The position numbers were made by a program, and so were the translations under genes. Of a DNA stretch of 64,000 nucleotides, positions 43,726-53,186 are shown piece by piece. Every line of letters begins with the position of its first letter. Position 1 is the stretch's first letter. The notes beneath the pieces were generated by a model. It was given only the letters and a program-made list of their open reading frames with translations. It was not told the DNA's origin and ran no database searches. The DNA is from Sporocytophaga myxococcoides (GTDB lineage Bacteria; Bacteroidota; Bacteroidia; Cytophagales; Cytophagaceae), in the NCBI RefSeq assembly GCF_000775915.1, contig NZ_BBLT01000012.1, positions 1 to 64,000 on the forward strand, read 5' to 3'.

Positions 43726-44004
43726 ACAAGCTTATATGTGAAAGTTGAGAGTACTATGTCAGATCACCGAACTGCATCCGTAAACTCCTTAGGCTATCTA
43801 TGCCGTGTTCACTGTTGAAGACATTGAAGAAATTGTATCCAGAGACTGGCAGAAGTTTGCAATAAATTAACACAATGAATTCATAACAGCGGCTCAAGAC
43901 CATGGCTCGTGATCACTAAATTTACGAATGTTCTGTTTTTTGATCTGTAAGACCGTCCAAATCCGGTCAACAGGACTTAAAATGCAGAGCATTTCTTTTC
44001 CCAT

Positions 44005-44205
44005 CTACTTCTTAGGAACAGCAAACTGAAATTTAGTTTCTTTTCCTAATTTACTGTCCACCCAAATATTACCACCGTTTTCTTCTACAAGCTGTTTTAC
44101 AATTGTTAATCCGATTCCGTGACTTTCTATGTCATACTTGCCGGAATGAGCTATCTCAAATAAATTGAATATTTCTTTCAATCTTCTCATGCCCTTATCC
44201 GCCAC
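44005..44205 (-). pseudogene. Truncated histidine-kinase C-terminus, partial copy of the kinase at 46942
   Basis: A 66-codon fragment whose last 58 codons nearly repeat the end of the kinase at 46942-48462, including EIFNLFEIAHSG and HGIGLTIVKQLVEENGGN. It begins in a deletion: the kinase has ADNGIGIPQERLKE where the fragment has ADKGMRRLKE. With no PAS, phospho-acceptor or complete ATP-binding part it cannot work as a kinase. It is a duplication relic. Confidence 0.85.
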
Positions 44206-44326
44206 GAATTTTGAAAGGTCCGTTTATTCTGTTAATTTGAAATAAAAGCAGACATCTGTTTGCAAGTAAGAACCAAGGGTGTAAGATACTTTTCACAGAC
44301 GTAGGCAGATAAAAAATTCAAAGTGA

Positions 44327-44899
44327 ATGAGCCAAATTTTAAGACAGCAGATAGAAAAAATAACAAAATTAACTGATGAAGAATTTGAATATATTTTGTC
44401 ACACTTTGTTAGTAAGAAATATAAAAAGCATCAGTTTATAATCCAGGAAGGAGAAGATGTTACCAACGACTTTTTCATTTTAAATGGTTGTTTGAAATCA
44501 TACTTTACAGATAAAAACGGCAAGGAGCACATATTGCAGTTTGGAATGCAAGACTGGTGGATTACTGACTATCAGGCTTATTATAGCCAGACAAAAGCAA
44601 CCATAAACATGGACTGTATTGAGGATAGTGAAGTACTTTGTCTATCGTATCATAATAGAGAAAAACTCTGTGCTGAAATTCACAAAATAGAACACTTTTT
44701 CAGAAAGAAGACTAATAAAAGAAACGTTGCGCTGCAACAAAGAATTCTTTCATTACTAAGCAACAATGCTAAAGAAAAATACGATCAATTATTACAACTA
44801 TATCCTCAGCTTTCTCAAAAAGTACCCAAACACCTTATAGCCTCTTATTTAGGTGTTACAAGAGAAACGTTAAGCCGGCTTAACTCTCCTTCAAATTAG
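44327..44899 (+). CDS. Crp/Fnr family transcriptional regulator
   Basis: A 190-residue protein. Residues about 15-115 are a cyclic-nucleotide-binding-like barrel (KKHQFIIQEGEDVTNDFFIL, ILQFGMQDWWITDYQ). The C-terminal helix-turn-helix is HLIASYLGVTRETLSRL (about 170-186). It lacks the Cys cluster of FNR, so it is not an iron-sulfur oxygen sensor. The YceI and nitronate monooxygenase genes follow on the same strand and are likely targets. Confidence 0.9.
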   Translation: MSQILRQQIEKITKLTDEEFEYILSHFVSKKYKKHQFIIQEGEDVTNDFFILNGCLKSYFTDKNGKEHILQFGMQDWWITDYQAYYSQTKATINMDCIEDSEVLCLSYHNREKLCAEIHKIEHFFRKKTNKRNVALQQRILSLLSNNAKEKYDQLLQLYPQLSQKVPKHLIASYLGVTRETLSRLNSPSN

Positions 44900-44994
44900 T
44901 GTGACATACATCACAAAAAACTCGTGATGTATGTCCTTTACCAATTGTCCATTCCAATAGAACTTTGTGCCATAAACTTTTAATTAAAAATCAT

Positions 44995-45519
44995 ATGGCA
45001 AAATTTCAAATGCAACAAGCAAGTTGCAATGTAAACTGGACAGGCAAGAAGGTATTAGGCTTACACACTGGCAGTATCAATGTCGCAAATGGCTTTATTG
45101 AATTTAAAGACAATACTGTTTCAGGAGGTGAAATACAAATTGATATGACATCAATTACAATCACCGATATTGAAGACTCAAAGACACACGATGAATTTTT
45201 AGCCCACCTTACAAATGATGATTTTTTTGCGGTAGATAAATTCAGGACTTCAAAACTCGTAATTACTAATGCAACACAAATTGAGTTGAACAAATATAAG
45301 ATTAGCGGAATACTAACGATCAAAGATATTTCACATCCGGTTACCTTTTTTTCCACGATCGAAATATTTACAGACTTCCTTCATTCATTAGGCGAAATAG
45401 TTATTGACAGAACATTATACAACATTCGATATGGATCTGGAAAATTTATTGACAATCTGGGCGATAAATTAATTTATGATGACTTTGTTTTACAATTCAA
45501 ACTTGTCGGAAAGCTATAA
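44995..45519 (+). CDS. YceI family lipid-binding-like protein
   Basis: A 174-residue protein from the ATG at 44995. An in-frame TTG at 44965 would add ten residues with no signal peptide and is not favoured. The YceI fold is clear: NVNWTGKKVLGLHTGSINV at the start, DMTSITITDIEDSKTHDEFLAHL in the middle and YKISGILTIKDISHPVTF. YceI proteins are lipocalin-like barrels that bind polyisoprenoids. Many are periplasmic, but this one lacks a leader, suggesting a cytoplasmic form. It follows the Crp-type regulator. Confidence 0.88.
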   Translation: MAKFQMQQASCNVNWTGKKVLGLHTGSINVANGFIEFKDNTVSGGEIQIDMTSITITDIEDSKTHDEFLAHLTNDDFFAVDKFRTSKLVITNATQIELNKYKISGILTIKDISHPVTFFSTIEIFTDFLHSLGEIVIDRTLYNIRYGSGKFIDNLGDKLIYDDFVLQFKLVGKL

Positions 45520-45629
45520 TAGTGCGATCATATAAAAGACCAATTTGACCAAAACAGATCCTTTGACAGATGTTTCAGGAACTACCTTTCAGCACTTGTT
45601 AATCAATCAACATTTAACCTATCAAGACA

Positions 45630-46703
45630 ATGTGGAATAAAACAAAATTTACAACCCTATCAGGTATCGATTATCCAATAGTACAAGGACCCTTTGGAGG
45701 AGGCCTTTCATCTGTTAAACTTACAAGTACAGTTTCAAATGCAGGCGGATTAGGTTCTTTCGGAGGTCAGCCTTTTTCAGCTAAAGAAATAATTGAAACT
45801 TGTAACGAAATAAGAAAATTCACCAATAAACCATTCAACATTAATTTATGGGTAAGTGACAGAGATGAAGGCCTGGAAAATTATACTGATGATGATTATG
45901 CCCAATTATGCGCATTATTTAAACCATATTTCAATGAATTAGAGTTACCCATACCAGAAAGGCCAAGCAATCTGGGACCTAAATTTGAAGAACAGGTAGA
46001 AGCTATCTTTGAGGTTAAGCCAGCTGTATTTAGTTTCGTTTATGGCATTCCGTCCGATATCATAATAGAAAAGTGTAAGTCATTGAACATAAAAACAGTG
46101 GGAACCGCCACCACTGTTGACGAAGCTATTGCTTTAGAGAATGCTGGAGTGGATGCAATAATTGCCACAGGCTTTGAAGCTGGCGGACATCGCGTTTCAT
46201 TTTTAAGTTCTGCAGAAAATTCCTTAACGGGGACATTTTCACTTATTCCACAGGTTGCAGACAATGTTAAAATTCCTGTCATTGCCGCTGGTGGCATTGC
46301 TGATGCCCGGGGAGTAAAAGCGGCATTAATATTAGGAGCAGATGCTGTTCAAATGGGCACCGCCTTTTTAGCTACATCACAATCAAACGCTTCACAAGAC
46401 CATAAAGACAAATTATTTACGGAAAATGCAAAGTACACCACTCTTACAAAAATCTTTACAGGAAGGCTTTCGAGAGGAATACGCAATAGACTAACAGGCG
46501 AGTTAAAACAAAATGAACATTTATTAGCTCCTTATCCATTACAGGGAAAATTTATGAGTCATTTAAAAGCATATCCACCAGGAGCAGACAACAATCCTGA
46601 CTTTAAATCTTATTGGGCAGGACAATCAGCATCGTTATTAAAATACCGAGACGCCCAAATTCTGATTGAAACTATAGTTAAAGAAATGAATGAAATCAAA
46701 TGA
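45630..46703 (+). CDS. Nitronate monooxygenase / 2-nitropropane dioxygenase family
   Basis: A 357-residue TIM-barrel FMN enzyme. The N-terminus IDYPIVQGPFGGGLSS and GGLGSFGG form the flavin-binding start. FNINLWVSD, ATGFEAGGHR (with the conserved His) and IPVIAAGGIADARGVKAAL with GADAVQMGTAF complete the phosphate-binding site. The family oxidises alkyl nitronates such as propionate-3-nitronate. The true substrate here is not determined. It lies 110 bp after the yceI-like gene on the same strand. Confidence 0.9.
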   Translation: MWNKTKFTTLSGIDYPIVQGPFGGGLSSVKLTSTVSNAGGLGSFGGQPFSAKEIIETCNEIRKFTNKPFNINLWVSDRDEGLENYTDDDYAQLCALFKPYFNELELPIPERPSNLGPKFEEQVEAIFEVKPAVFSFVYGIPSDIIIEKCKSLNIKTVGTATTVDEAIALENAGVDAIIATGFEAGGHRVSFLSSAENSLTGTFSLIPQVADNVKIPVIAAGGIADARGVKAALILGADAVQMGTAFLATSQSNASQDHKDKLFTENAKYTTLTKIFTGRLSRGIRNRLTGELKQNEHLLAPYPLQGKFMSHLKAYPPGADNNPDFKSYWAGQSASLLKYRDAQILIETIVKEMNEIK

Positions 46704-46941
46704 TGAAGGTGTCACTGATTATAATAGCATTCAGGGTCTGAAATGGGCCATCTTAGCAGTGCCCCAAAGAAAGGCTTAAAATGTCACAGTATTTCTTTCT
46801 TCGCTTTGTAGACACTTTAATTTCCATATGGTAGGAAGGCTTTTCCATCAAAATCCAGTTGCTTAGAAATCTTTACCTTAAAAGGCAGGATGCTATGTTC
46901 TCAATATGCATTAAGGAAGGCCTTCCGACTATTGAAAAAAT

Positions 46942-48462
46942 TTACTTCTTAGGAATAGTAAATTGAAATTTAGTTTCTTCCCCCAATGTACTATCAACCC
47001 ATATATTACCCCCGTTTTCTTCTACAAGTTGTTTTACAATTGTTAATCCGATGCCATGACTTTCTATATCATACCTACCGGAATGAGCAATTTCAAATAA
47101 ATTGAATATTTCTTTCAATCTTTCCTGAGGTATTCCTATGCCGTTATCAGCAACACAAATGGTGTAATAACTTTCTTTTTCAAAATAGGAAATGGTTATT
47201 AATGGATTAGCCTTATCCATATATTTAATGGAGTTGCTCAACAGGTTCTGTAATATCTGTACAATGGATGCACGAGGATATTTAATCTGTGGAAGGCCTT
47301 GTTGAATAAAAAAGTGAAAATGAGAAGGAGGATTTAAAGTTTCAACTATTTCATGCACAGTTTTCTCCAAATTGATGATTTCCCTACTCCTGATCGCATC
47401 TTTAGCTGACTGCAATACATTTTCAATAATGTCGCGCATGTCATTGATCTTAGCCGTCATCATTTCAAGCATTTCATTCCCTTCATCATCTAAAGGGATT
47501 CCGGCATAATCAGCCTTTAAAGAAGATGCAAGCCCTTCTATATTTGCAAGCGGAGCTTTTAAATCGTGAGAGATCATATATGCATATCGATCAAGTTTCT
47601 CATTGATACTTCTGAGCTTTTCATTTGATTTTAACAATTCCAGAGTACTGTCCTCAGCCCTTTGTTCCAGTTCCTGGTTAGTCTCTTTTAATTTTTCCTC
47701 AGCTTGTTTGGAGAGGGATATATCGTCGAAGGTGAGTAAAATTCCATCATCTACTCTTATAAAGTTTGCTTTGTACCAGACTGACTTTTCCTTTCTCTTT
47801 GATTGAAATTCATGAACTTCTGTATCACCCTGTTCAGCGACCCGAATCATGATTTTGAGAATATCAGAATCCTTTATCCAGGGATTGAGTTCAATGATTG
47901 TCTTACCGATCATCTCTTCCTCTGTTCTCTCTGTCAGCTCCAAAGCTCTTTTATTTGCTACTACATATTTAAAATCGACGAGTTCGCCTTTTTCATTTCT
48001 AATGTTTTCATATTTCACTATCCCATTAAGAGAAGACTCAAAGATTTTGTGAAAAATTTCCTGAGTGCTTTTCAGTTCTTCTTTTACCCTGACAGCTTCT
48101 GTAATATCCCGAATGGCAGAGATAATGACGACTCCATATGGATCCGATTCTAAGGAACTTAAATTTATTGCCACATTAAACTTCGCACCGTCCTTTCTTA
48201 TACCTATGAGCCTGACACCTGGATGTATTGCAGATTGAGTGAAATGGTGATCCAAAAAATCCTTTCGATACTCATCAAGTATGTTATGATAGTCTTCGGG
48301 TATAAGTATATCAGTAGGTTTCCCTAAAAGTTCTTCCCTTTTGTAATTAAAAAGTGCTTCAATCTGGGCATTAGCAAAGATGATCTCCCCATCCTTATTA
48401 GTAACCAATATTCCGTCAGGCAGACACTCCAATATTTTTCGGACATTTTCTTCTCTGTTCAT
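46942..48462 (-). CDS. Sensor histidine kinase with two PAS domains
   Basis: A 506-residue cytoplasmic kinase with no membrane segment. PAS domain 1 spans about 5-120 (GILVTNKDGEIIFANAQIE, PYGVVIISAIRDITE). PAS domain 2 spans about 130-250. A coiled coil lies at about 255-290. The HisKA domain has phospho-acceptor His299 in MISHDLKAPLANIEG. The ATPase domain spans about 385-506, with NLLSNSIKYMD, VADNGIGIP and SHGIGLTIVKQ. All catalytic boxes are intact. No response regulator is next to it. A fragment duplicated from its 3' end lies at 44005. Confidence 0.92.
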   Translation of the reverse strand: MNREENVRKILECLPDGILVTNKDGEIIFANAQIEALFNYKREELLGKPTDILIPEDYHNILDEYRKDFLDHHFTQSAIHPGVRLIGIRKDGAKFNVAINLSSLESDPYGVVIISAIRDITEAVRVKEELKSTQEIFHKIFESSLNGIVKYENIRNEKGELVDFKYVVANKRALELTERTEEEMIGKTIIELNPWIKDSDILKIMIRVAEQGDTEVHEFQSKRKEKSVWYKANFIRVDDGILLTFDDISLSKQAEEKLKETNQELEQRAEDSTLELLKSNEKLRSINEKLDRYAYMISHDLKAPLANIEGLASSLKADYAGIPLDDEGNEMLEMMTAKINDMRDIIENVLQSAKDAIRSREIINLEKTVHEIVETLNPPSHFHFFIQQGLPQIKYPRASIVQILQNLLSNSIKYMDKANPLITISYFEKESYYTICVADNGIGIPQERLKEIFNLFEIAHSGRYDIESHGIGLTIVKQLVEENGGNIWVDSTLGEETKFQFTIPKK

Positions 48463-48585
48463 CTGAATAAGCCATCTTAGGGAAAATTCCCACTTAATAA
48501 CCTTTTAGATAACGAATAGTTTAGAACTATTTGGGAACAGACTAATTCAATGAGGATCAGAGGATATAAAAAGATTACATTATTG

Positions 48586-48640
48586 CTAATTGAAGTCTCT
48601 GACTTTAATCTATTAATTGAGAGCAATCCTGTTACCTTGG
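48586..48640. repeat. Dispersed double-hairpin repeat, copy G (strongly decayed)
   Basis: ATTGAAGTC...GACTTTAAT, then TTAATTGAGAGCAA, keep the family order, but both stems are reduced. It is the most distant copy. The rest of the 48463-49109 gap holds a microsatellite and no supported gene. Confidence 0.5.
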
Positions 48641-48757
48641 CGACTAAGAGCAATAAACTCAGCCCTTCTTAGAACTTCCTCGTTTGATTCATTATAGAGC
48701 AGAAAATGTGAATCATTACTTTTTTACACAATCCTAAAGTAAAGCTTCATACCAACA

Positions 48758-48809
<52 letters not shown>

Positions 48810-49109
48810 TCACTCCAATTTGCTTTTGCTCCTCAACAATATTAAATGGTTAACAACCATAATTCCATTTTTTATAAATTGACACAGGACAATCATCTGT
48901 AAAAATTCTTTTTAGTGCTGCAATATCAAAACCCATCCGCATAGTGGTAAATCCAATTAAAACTGAATTACAGATACCAATAACTGATGCATAAAACCCA
49001 ATAAGCACAACTTTAAAATTAAGCTTTAGCATTCCTTTTTTTAAATTCCGTTTATAACTTATACCTTTAAACGATTAACATTCACTTTTTTTAAAATAAA
49101 ATTTCAACT

Positions 49110-52019
49110 ATGAAAAAAATCATTTTTACAATTCTTTTAGCAGTTTTAGCATTAGACCCGATCTATAGTCAGGTAAGCCTGGGGCTCGATTATCAAAGTA
49201 AGTTTGCTATCATGGAGCTCACTCCCCAGGAATACAATGCCTGGATTACAGAAGACGGGTTTAGCGATGATGCCATCCGTCAGACTATGACAAAAAGAAT
49301 ATACAAGAAATTTAAAGATGACTTCGATTTCATTTTCTTCATATCAAATGAGCAAAGCCGTCCTACCACCATATCTTACTATGGAAAATTTGCAGGCATA
49401 TCCAACAATACTTTAGGAATCGGCAGGTTCATTTATTCTACTTCGAGCAATTATGGTTCATCAGGAAAACTGCAAGGGATAATGCACATACCATACAGAT
49501 CCGGGCTTATGTACGGACCTACTTTACATGAGTTCATGCATAACTGGGGCAATTATGCTCTACAAACAGGTATATACGACCCTGCTTCCGGACCTGACAA
49601 CAACTTTGATGGTCATTGGGGGTTTACAGGAGGATCAAGTCCCGGGCAATTAGGAGGTTTTGATCAAAGTACATTAAAAACAAATGTAAACGGAGATCCA
49701 AAGAGATACAGCGTAAAACAATTCGGAGTAAACGTTAATGGTGGGAATTCACAACCATATAGTAAACTGGAACTTTACCTTATGGGTATGATCCCGGCTA
49801 GCGAAGTTCCTACCTTTGATCTGTTCAGAGATATTACCTCTGTGACTCCAGTAGGTGAGAACTTTGAATTTGTAGCTGGAACAAGAGAGACATATAACGG
49901 CAGTAGTCTTGTTGCTAAACTAGGGGCTAGAAACCCAGATTATTTAAGCTCCCAGAAAGATTTTAAGGTTTTGTTTGTGCTCATCTCGAATGATCAACTC
50001 AATGAAACGGAATGGAAGGATATCAGTGATCAGGTGATGTGGTTTGCCGGAAATACTAATGACGATAAGAGTATTTACAACTTTTACGAAGCTACAGAAG
50101 GTAAAGGCACAATCAACATCAGTAACCTGGCTTCTTCTCTCAAAGCAAACACTTCCGGAAATATCACATTGAACTCTCCCGCAAGCTCTGTGAAATTCGG
50201 AATAGCCTCTAACATCAGCTGGCAAACTAACATTAGCGGTAACGTTAAATTAGAACTTTTCCAAAATGGAGTATTAAAGGAAACTTTGACATCCGATATT
50301 GCAGCATCCTCACAAACATTTTCATGGACACCAACAGAATCAATGTTAGGAGATCTGTACAGGCTAAAGATAACAAGTCTATCTGATCCTTCAGTTTATG
50401 ATTTTACTGACAACATATTCAAAATCGATTACCATTATTATAAAATTAGCGGAACCGTCAAAGACGAAACAGGAAAACCTCTTGCCAATGCTATTCTTAA
50501 ATTGGGAGAAACAATTGTGCCGGACCAGGTACAAACTGAGGATAACTTTTCAATTTCGCTAAGCCTGGCTCCGAAAAAACAATCTTTTAAACCTTCGGGA
50601 AACTTTCTGGGTAAGATAGATCTGATGCTTAATAAATCTGCCGGTTCCACAAAAGATGTATATGTAGAGATAACCGATAACACAGGAACAGTGATAGGAA
50701 GAGATACAATTCCCAATGCGGAAATTAAAAGTAAAAGTTCCTTTGTATCAGCCTCATTTTTTCCCATCATTAAAGTCAGTCCGGAAAAAGAATATACAAT
50801 CCTCGTAAGTGCAGATGACTCGGAAATATCCTGGTCGCTAGGTTTTCCTTCCGCCTATACCAAAGGTGAATCTGACATATTGGAGAATGCAGATTATACA
50901 TTCATAACCTACAAAGGAAATGGCACTGAATTAAAATCTGATGAAAACGGATACTATGAATGTTGGATCAATGCCGGCTATTCAGGTGAACTCTCGTTAA
51001 CAAGTCTCAATACTTTATATCAACCATCACCTTCCAAAATATTGAACTCTGTTGCAGATAATCTCCCGAATCAGAATTTTGTACTTTACTCACCCGTTAA
51101 AGTGTCAGGTTATGTTTATTCCACTAATAACGTCCCCTTGACTAATGCAACGGTAAACTGGGGAGAGCCTTTAACAGTTGATCAAAGTCAGACCTCAACT
51201 AAAATTGGCTATGGGATTAGAAAGGAATATGAGTTATCCCAAACATTCATTCCCACAGCAAGCACTCTTTCCCAGGTTCAGTTAGCTCTGATTAAAAATG
51301 GTACTCCTACACAATCGATTAACGTTCAAATAAAAAAGGAAAACGAAATTATAGGTACACAGACAATTGTTCCTTCTTCCATTAGCAAAGCTACAAATTG
51401 GGTAAGTGCACCTTTTATACCTGCCTTGAATCTGATACCTGGACAGGAATATACCATCTCTGTAACAGCTTCAGGATCCGGAGAATACTACTGGTTTTGT
51501 GACTCAGCTAAATACAACAATGGAACAGCAATTGGTATAGATAAAACCAATTATGATTTTAGTTTTATTACCAACCAAGGTAACGGGGGACAATTCCTGA
51601 CAGATGCATCCGGTTATTATGAATTCAGATATCCAAGAGGTTGGAATGGGGTAATTCAGGCATCAAGGGCCGGCTACACTTTCTTTCCAATTCAGTTTTC
51701 TAACATTACAACAAGCCTGACTGAGCAGAACTTCAAAGATGGCATAAATACTTCCATTAATAATTTAGAAGAAGCTGAGGCAAAAGTAAAAATTTATCCT
51801 AACCCTGCATCTGACATGATCTTTATTGAATCCGGATTTGCAAATGAATCGATCTTATCGGTGGAAATATTGAACGATAAAGGTGAGTCTTTAAAAACAT
51901 TATCTGAATCTTTCACAGGAACCCGATCCTATTCCATATCTGAAGTTAGCAGTGGATTGTATTTCCTTAAAATCTCAAACTCCAAAGGGACATATATTCA
52001 TAAACTAACAAAGTTGTAA
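49110..52019 (+). CDS. Secreted putative zinc peptidase with type IX sorting domain
   Basis: A 969-residue protein. A signal peptide (1-20, ending IYSQ) leads into an N-terminal domain with the zinc-binding signature H140-E-F-M-H144 in THEFMHNWGNYALQTG-like context (preceded by GPTL) and a conserved GHWGFTGGSSPGQLGGFD segment. The third ligand is not obvious. Beta-sandwich modules follow. Two related copies of about 150 residues (about 450-600 and 665-820) carry YKISGTVKDETGKPLANA/VKVSGYVYSTNNVPLTNA and PEKEYTILVSA/PGQEYTISVTA. The last 75 residues (VKIYPNPASDM to YIHKLTKL) form a T9SS sorting domain. It is likely an exported peptidase or adhesin. Proteolysis is inferred from HExxH only. Confidence 0.78.
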   Translation: MKKIIFTILLAVLALDPIYSQVSLGLDYQSKFAIMELTPQEYNAWITEDGFSDDAIRQTMTKRIYKKFKDDFDFIFFISNEQSRPTTISYYGKFAGISNNTLGIGRFIYSTSSNYGSSGKLQGIMHIPYRSGLMYGPTLHEFMHNWGNYALQTGIYDPASGPDNNFDGHWGFTGGSSPGQLGGFDQSTLKTNVNGDPKRYSVKQFGVNVNGGNSQPYSKLELYLMGMIPASEVPTFDLFRDITSVTPVGENFEFVAGTRETYNGSSLVAKLGARNPDYLSSQKDFKVLFVLISNDQLNETEWKDISDQVMWFAGNTNDDKSIYNFYEATEGKGTINISNLASSLKANTSGNITLNSPASSVKFGIASNISWQTNISGNVKLELFQNGVLKETLTSDIAASSQTFSWTPTESMLGDLYRLKITSLSDPSVYDFTDNIFKIDYHYYKISGTVKDETGKPLANAILKLGETIVPDQVQTEDNFSISLSLAPKKQSFKPSGNFLGKIDLMLNKSAGSTKDVYVEITDNTGTVIGRDTIPNAEIKSKSSFVSASFFPIIKVSPEKEYTILVSADDSEISWSLGFPSAYTKGESDILENADYTFITYKGNGTELKSDENGYYECWINAGYSGELSLTSLNTLYQPSPSKILNSVADNLPNQNFVLYSPVKVSGYVYSTNNVPLTNATVNWGEPLTVDQSQTSTKIGYGIRKEYELSQTFIPTASTLSQVQLALIKNGTPTQSINVQIKKENEIIGTQTIVPSSISKATNWVSAPFIPALNLIPGQEYTISVTASGSGEYYWFCDSAKYNNGTAIGIDKTNYDFSFITNQGNGGQFLTDASGYYEFRYPRGWNGVIQASRAGYTFFPIQFSNITTSLTEQNFKDGINTSINNLEEAEAKVKIYPNPASDMIFIESGFANESILSVEILNDKGESLKTLSESFTGTRSYSISEVSSGLYFLKISNSKGTYIHKLTKL

Positions 52020-52048
52020 GATTCTTAATTTTCTTTAACCAAAGACAT

Positions 52049-52090
52049 AAAAAAGAAGCGTCCCGGATATTCTCTGAGACGCTTCTTTTT
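52049..52090. terminator. Rho-independent terminator, possibly bidirectional
   Basis: AAGAAGCGTC and GACGCTTCTT form a 10-bp stem extended by A/T pairs and ending in T5, 30 bp after the peptidase stop. The following 52091-52316 stretch shows no gene. Confidence 0.85.
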
Positions 52091-52316
52091 ATTTTAAATT
52101 ATACAGGATTTTCTATATTCCATGGAGTCTTAAATGGACCATTCAAGCAACCAATTGTTTCATTTGTAATCAAACAGTCAGCCAATCTCATCTCCAACTT
52201 GCCTTAGCGCTATGTTACAAGAAACACATCATACTTTCCTCTATCAGGTTGTCAAAGATGCTTTTTAGATACACTACCACAATTTTGTGATGCAAAAAAT
52301 CTTATTTCTACGGGCT

Positions 52317-53075
52317 TCAACTAAACACTAAGTTCACACCTACCATAGTCAAGTGAGTAAAAGCATGTGCCATAAAAGCACTCTCCAGTCCTCTTTTCCA
52401 ATAAGCATAACCAAATAACAAGCCACCAATGCTATTCCCCAGGATGACATAAGCATAAACAGGAAACGACACATCAGTAACCAACTGAAATACCATAGGC
52501 AGATGTCCCACCGCAAATAAAACTGCCGACAGGAAATTAGCAGACCAAAAAACTGCTGCATTCAGGCTCTTAAAAATCTTATAAAGTACCCAGACAAATA
52601 AAGTCATCAGACCGAAGCGGCACAACAGCTCTTCCGTAACACCTCCATATAAAAGCTTTGTGATCAGATTTAATCTCGCATTATCGCTGGAGTCCAACAA
52701 GACCTGAGGCAGATAGGGCTTAAAGAAATAAGCAACAGCGAGGATTGCTATTCCTGCTAAAACTCCCAGAACAATACCCTCTACAATAATTCCTTTTAAG
52801 CTAAAAGAAGAAGTTCCTCTTTTATCAAATAGTTTTTCAAATAGAGGCACGGATAGATTTACCTTATCGTAAAGAATGGTTCCGATAGTTGTAGCAATCA
52901 GTACTAAAACTGCAGGGTTTATCAGCATAAGAAACTTCAGAGTCTCCATCGGGATTTGCTCTGTTACCTCAGGGGGTAAATTTCCTAATGACAAATCAGA
53001 TAAGAGTAGTGATGCTACACCTGTCAATCCAATAAATGCGAGGATTAACCAAAGTTTAAACTTAAAATTGCGCAT
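52317..53075 (-). CDS. CPBP family intramembrane glutamic endopeptidase
   Basis: A 252-residue membrane protein with about six to eight helices. The Rce1/CPBP catalytic motif is E148-E149-x3-R153 in GGVTEELLCRFG. The second motif is FAVGHLP, and the third region is ILGNSIGGLLFGYAYW, with a final His in AFMAHAFTH. Members cleave prenylated or other membrane-bound substrates or modify bacteriocin resistance. The substrate here is unknown. It lies downstream of nrdA but is separated from it by a terminator. Confidence 0.88.
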   Translation of the reverse strand: MRNFKFKLWLILAFIGLTGVASLLLSDLSLGNLPPEVTEQIPMETLKFLMLINPAVLVLIATTIGTILYDKVNLSVPLFEKLFDKRGTSSFSLKGIIVEGIVLGVLAGIAILAVAYFFKPYLPQVLLDSSDNARLNLITKLLYGGVTEELLCRFGLMTLFVWVLYKIFKSLNAAVFWSANFLSAVLFAVGHLPMVFQLVTDVSFPVYAYVILGNSIGGLLFGYAYWKRGLESAFMAHAFTHLTMVGVNLVFS

Positions 53076-53122
53076 TAACTTAGAACTTAATTGATATAAC
53101 GCTAATGTACTCCTTTTTCAAC

Positions 53123-53159
53123 AAAAAAGCCGAAGGCTAAAAATCACCTCCGGCTTTTT
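53123..53159. terminator. Rho-independent terminator after nrdA
   Basis: AAAAAAGCCGAAGG and CCTCCGGCTTTTT pair with one mismatch around about ten bases. It is U-rich on both strands. It ends the nrdB-nrdA transcript and separates it from the CPBP gene. Confidence 0.85.
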
Positions 53160-53186
53160 GTATTTAAATTTAATAATGCCAACTGA

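Noticed and set aside
43793..43870. Short frame ending RDWQKFAIN as a gene
   Set aside because: It opens right after a stop and has only about 25 codons. It reads like the tail of a lost gene, too short to name.
48850..49032. A 60-residue hydrophobic small protein on the minus strand
   Set aside because: It has a plausible membrane helix but no recognisable family, start signal or partner, in very AT-rich DNA. It could be real but I cannot support it.
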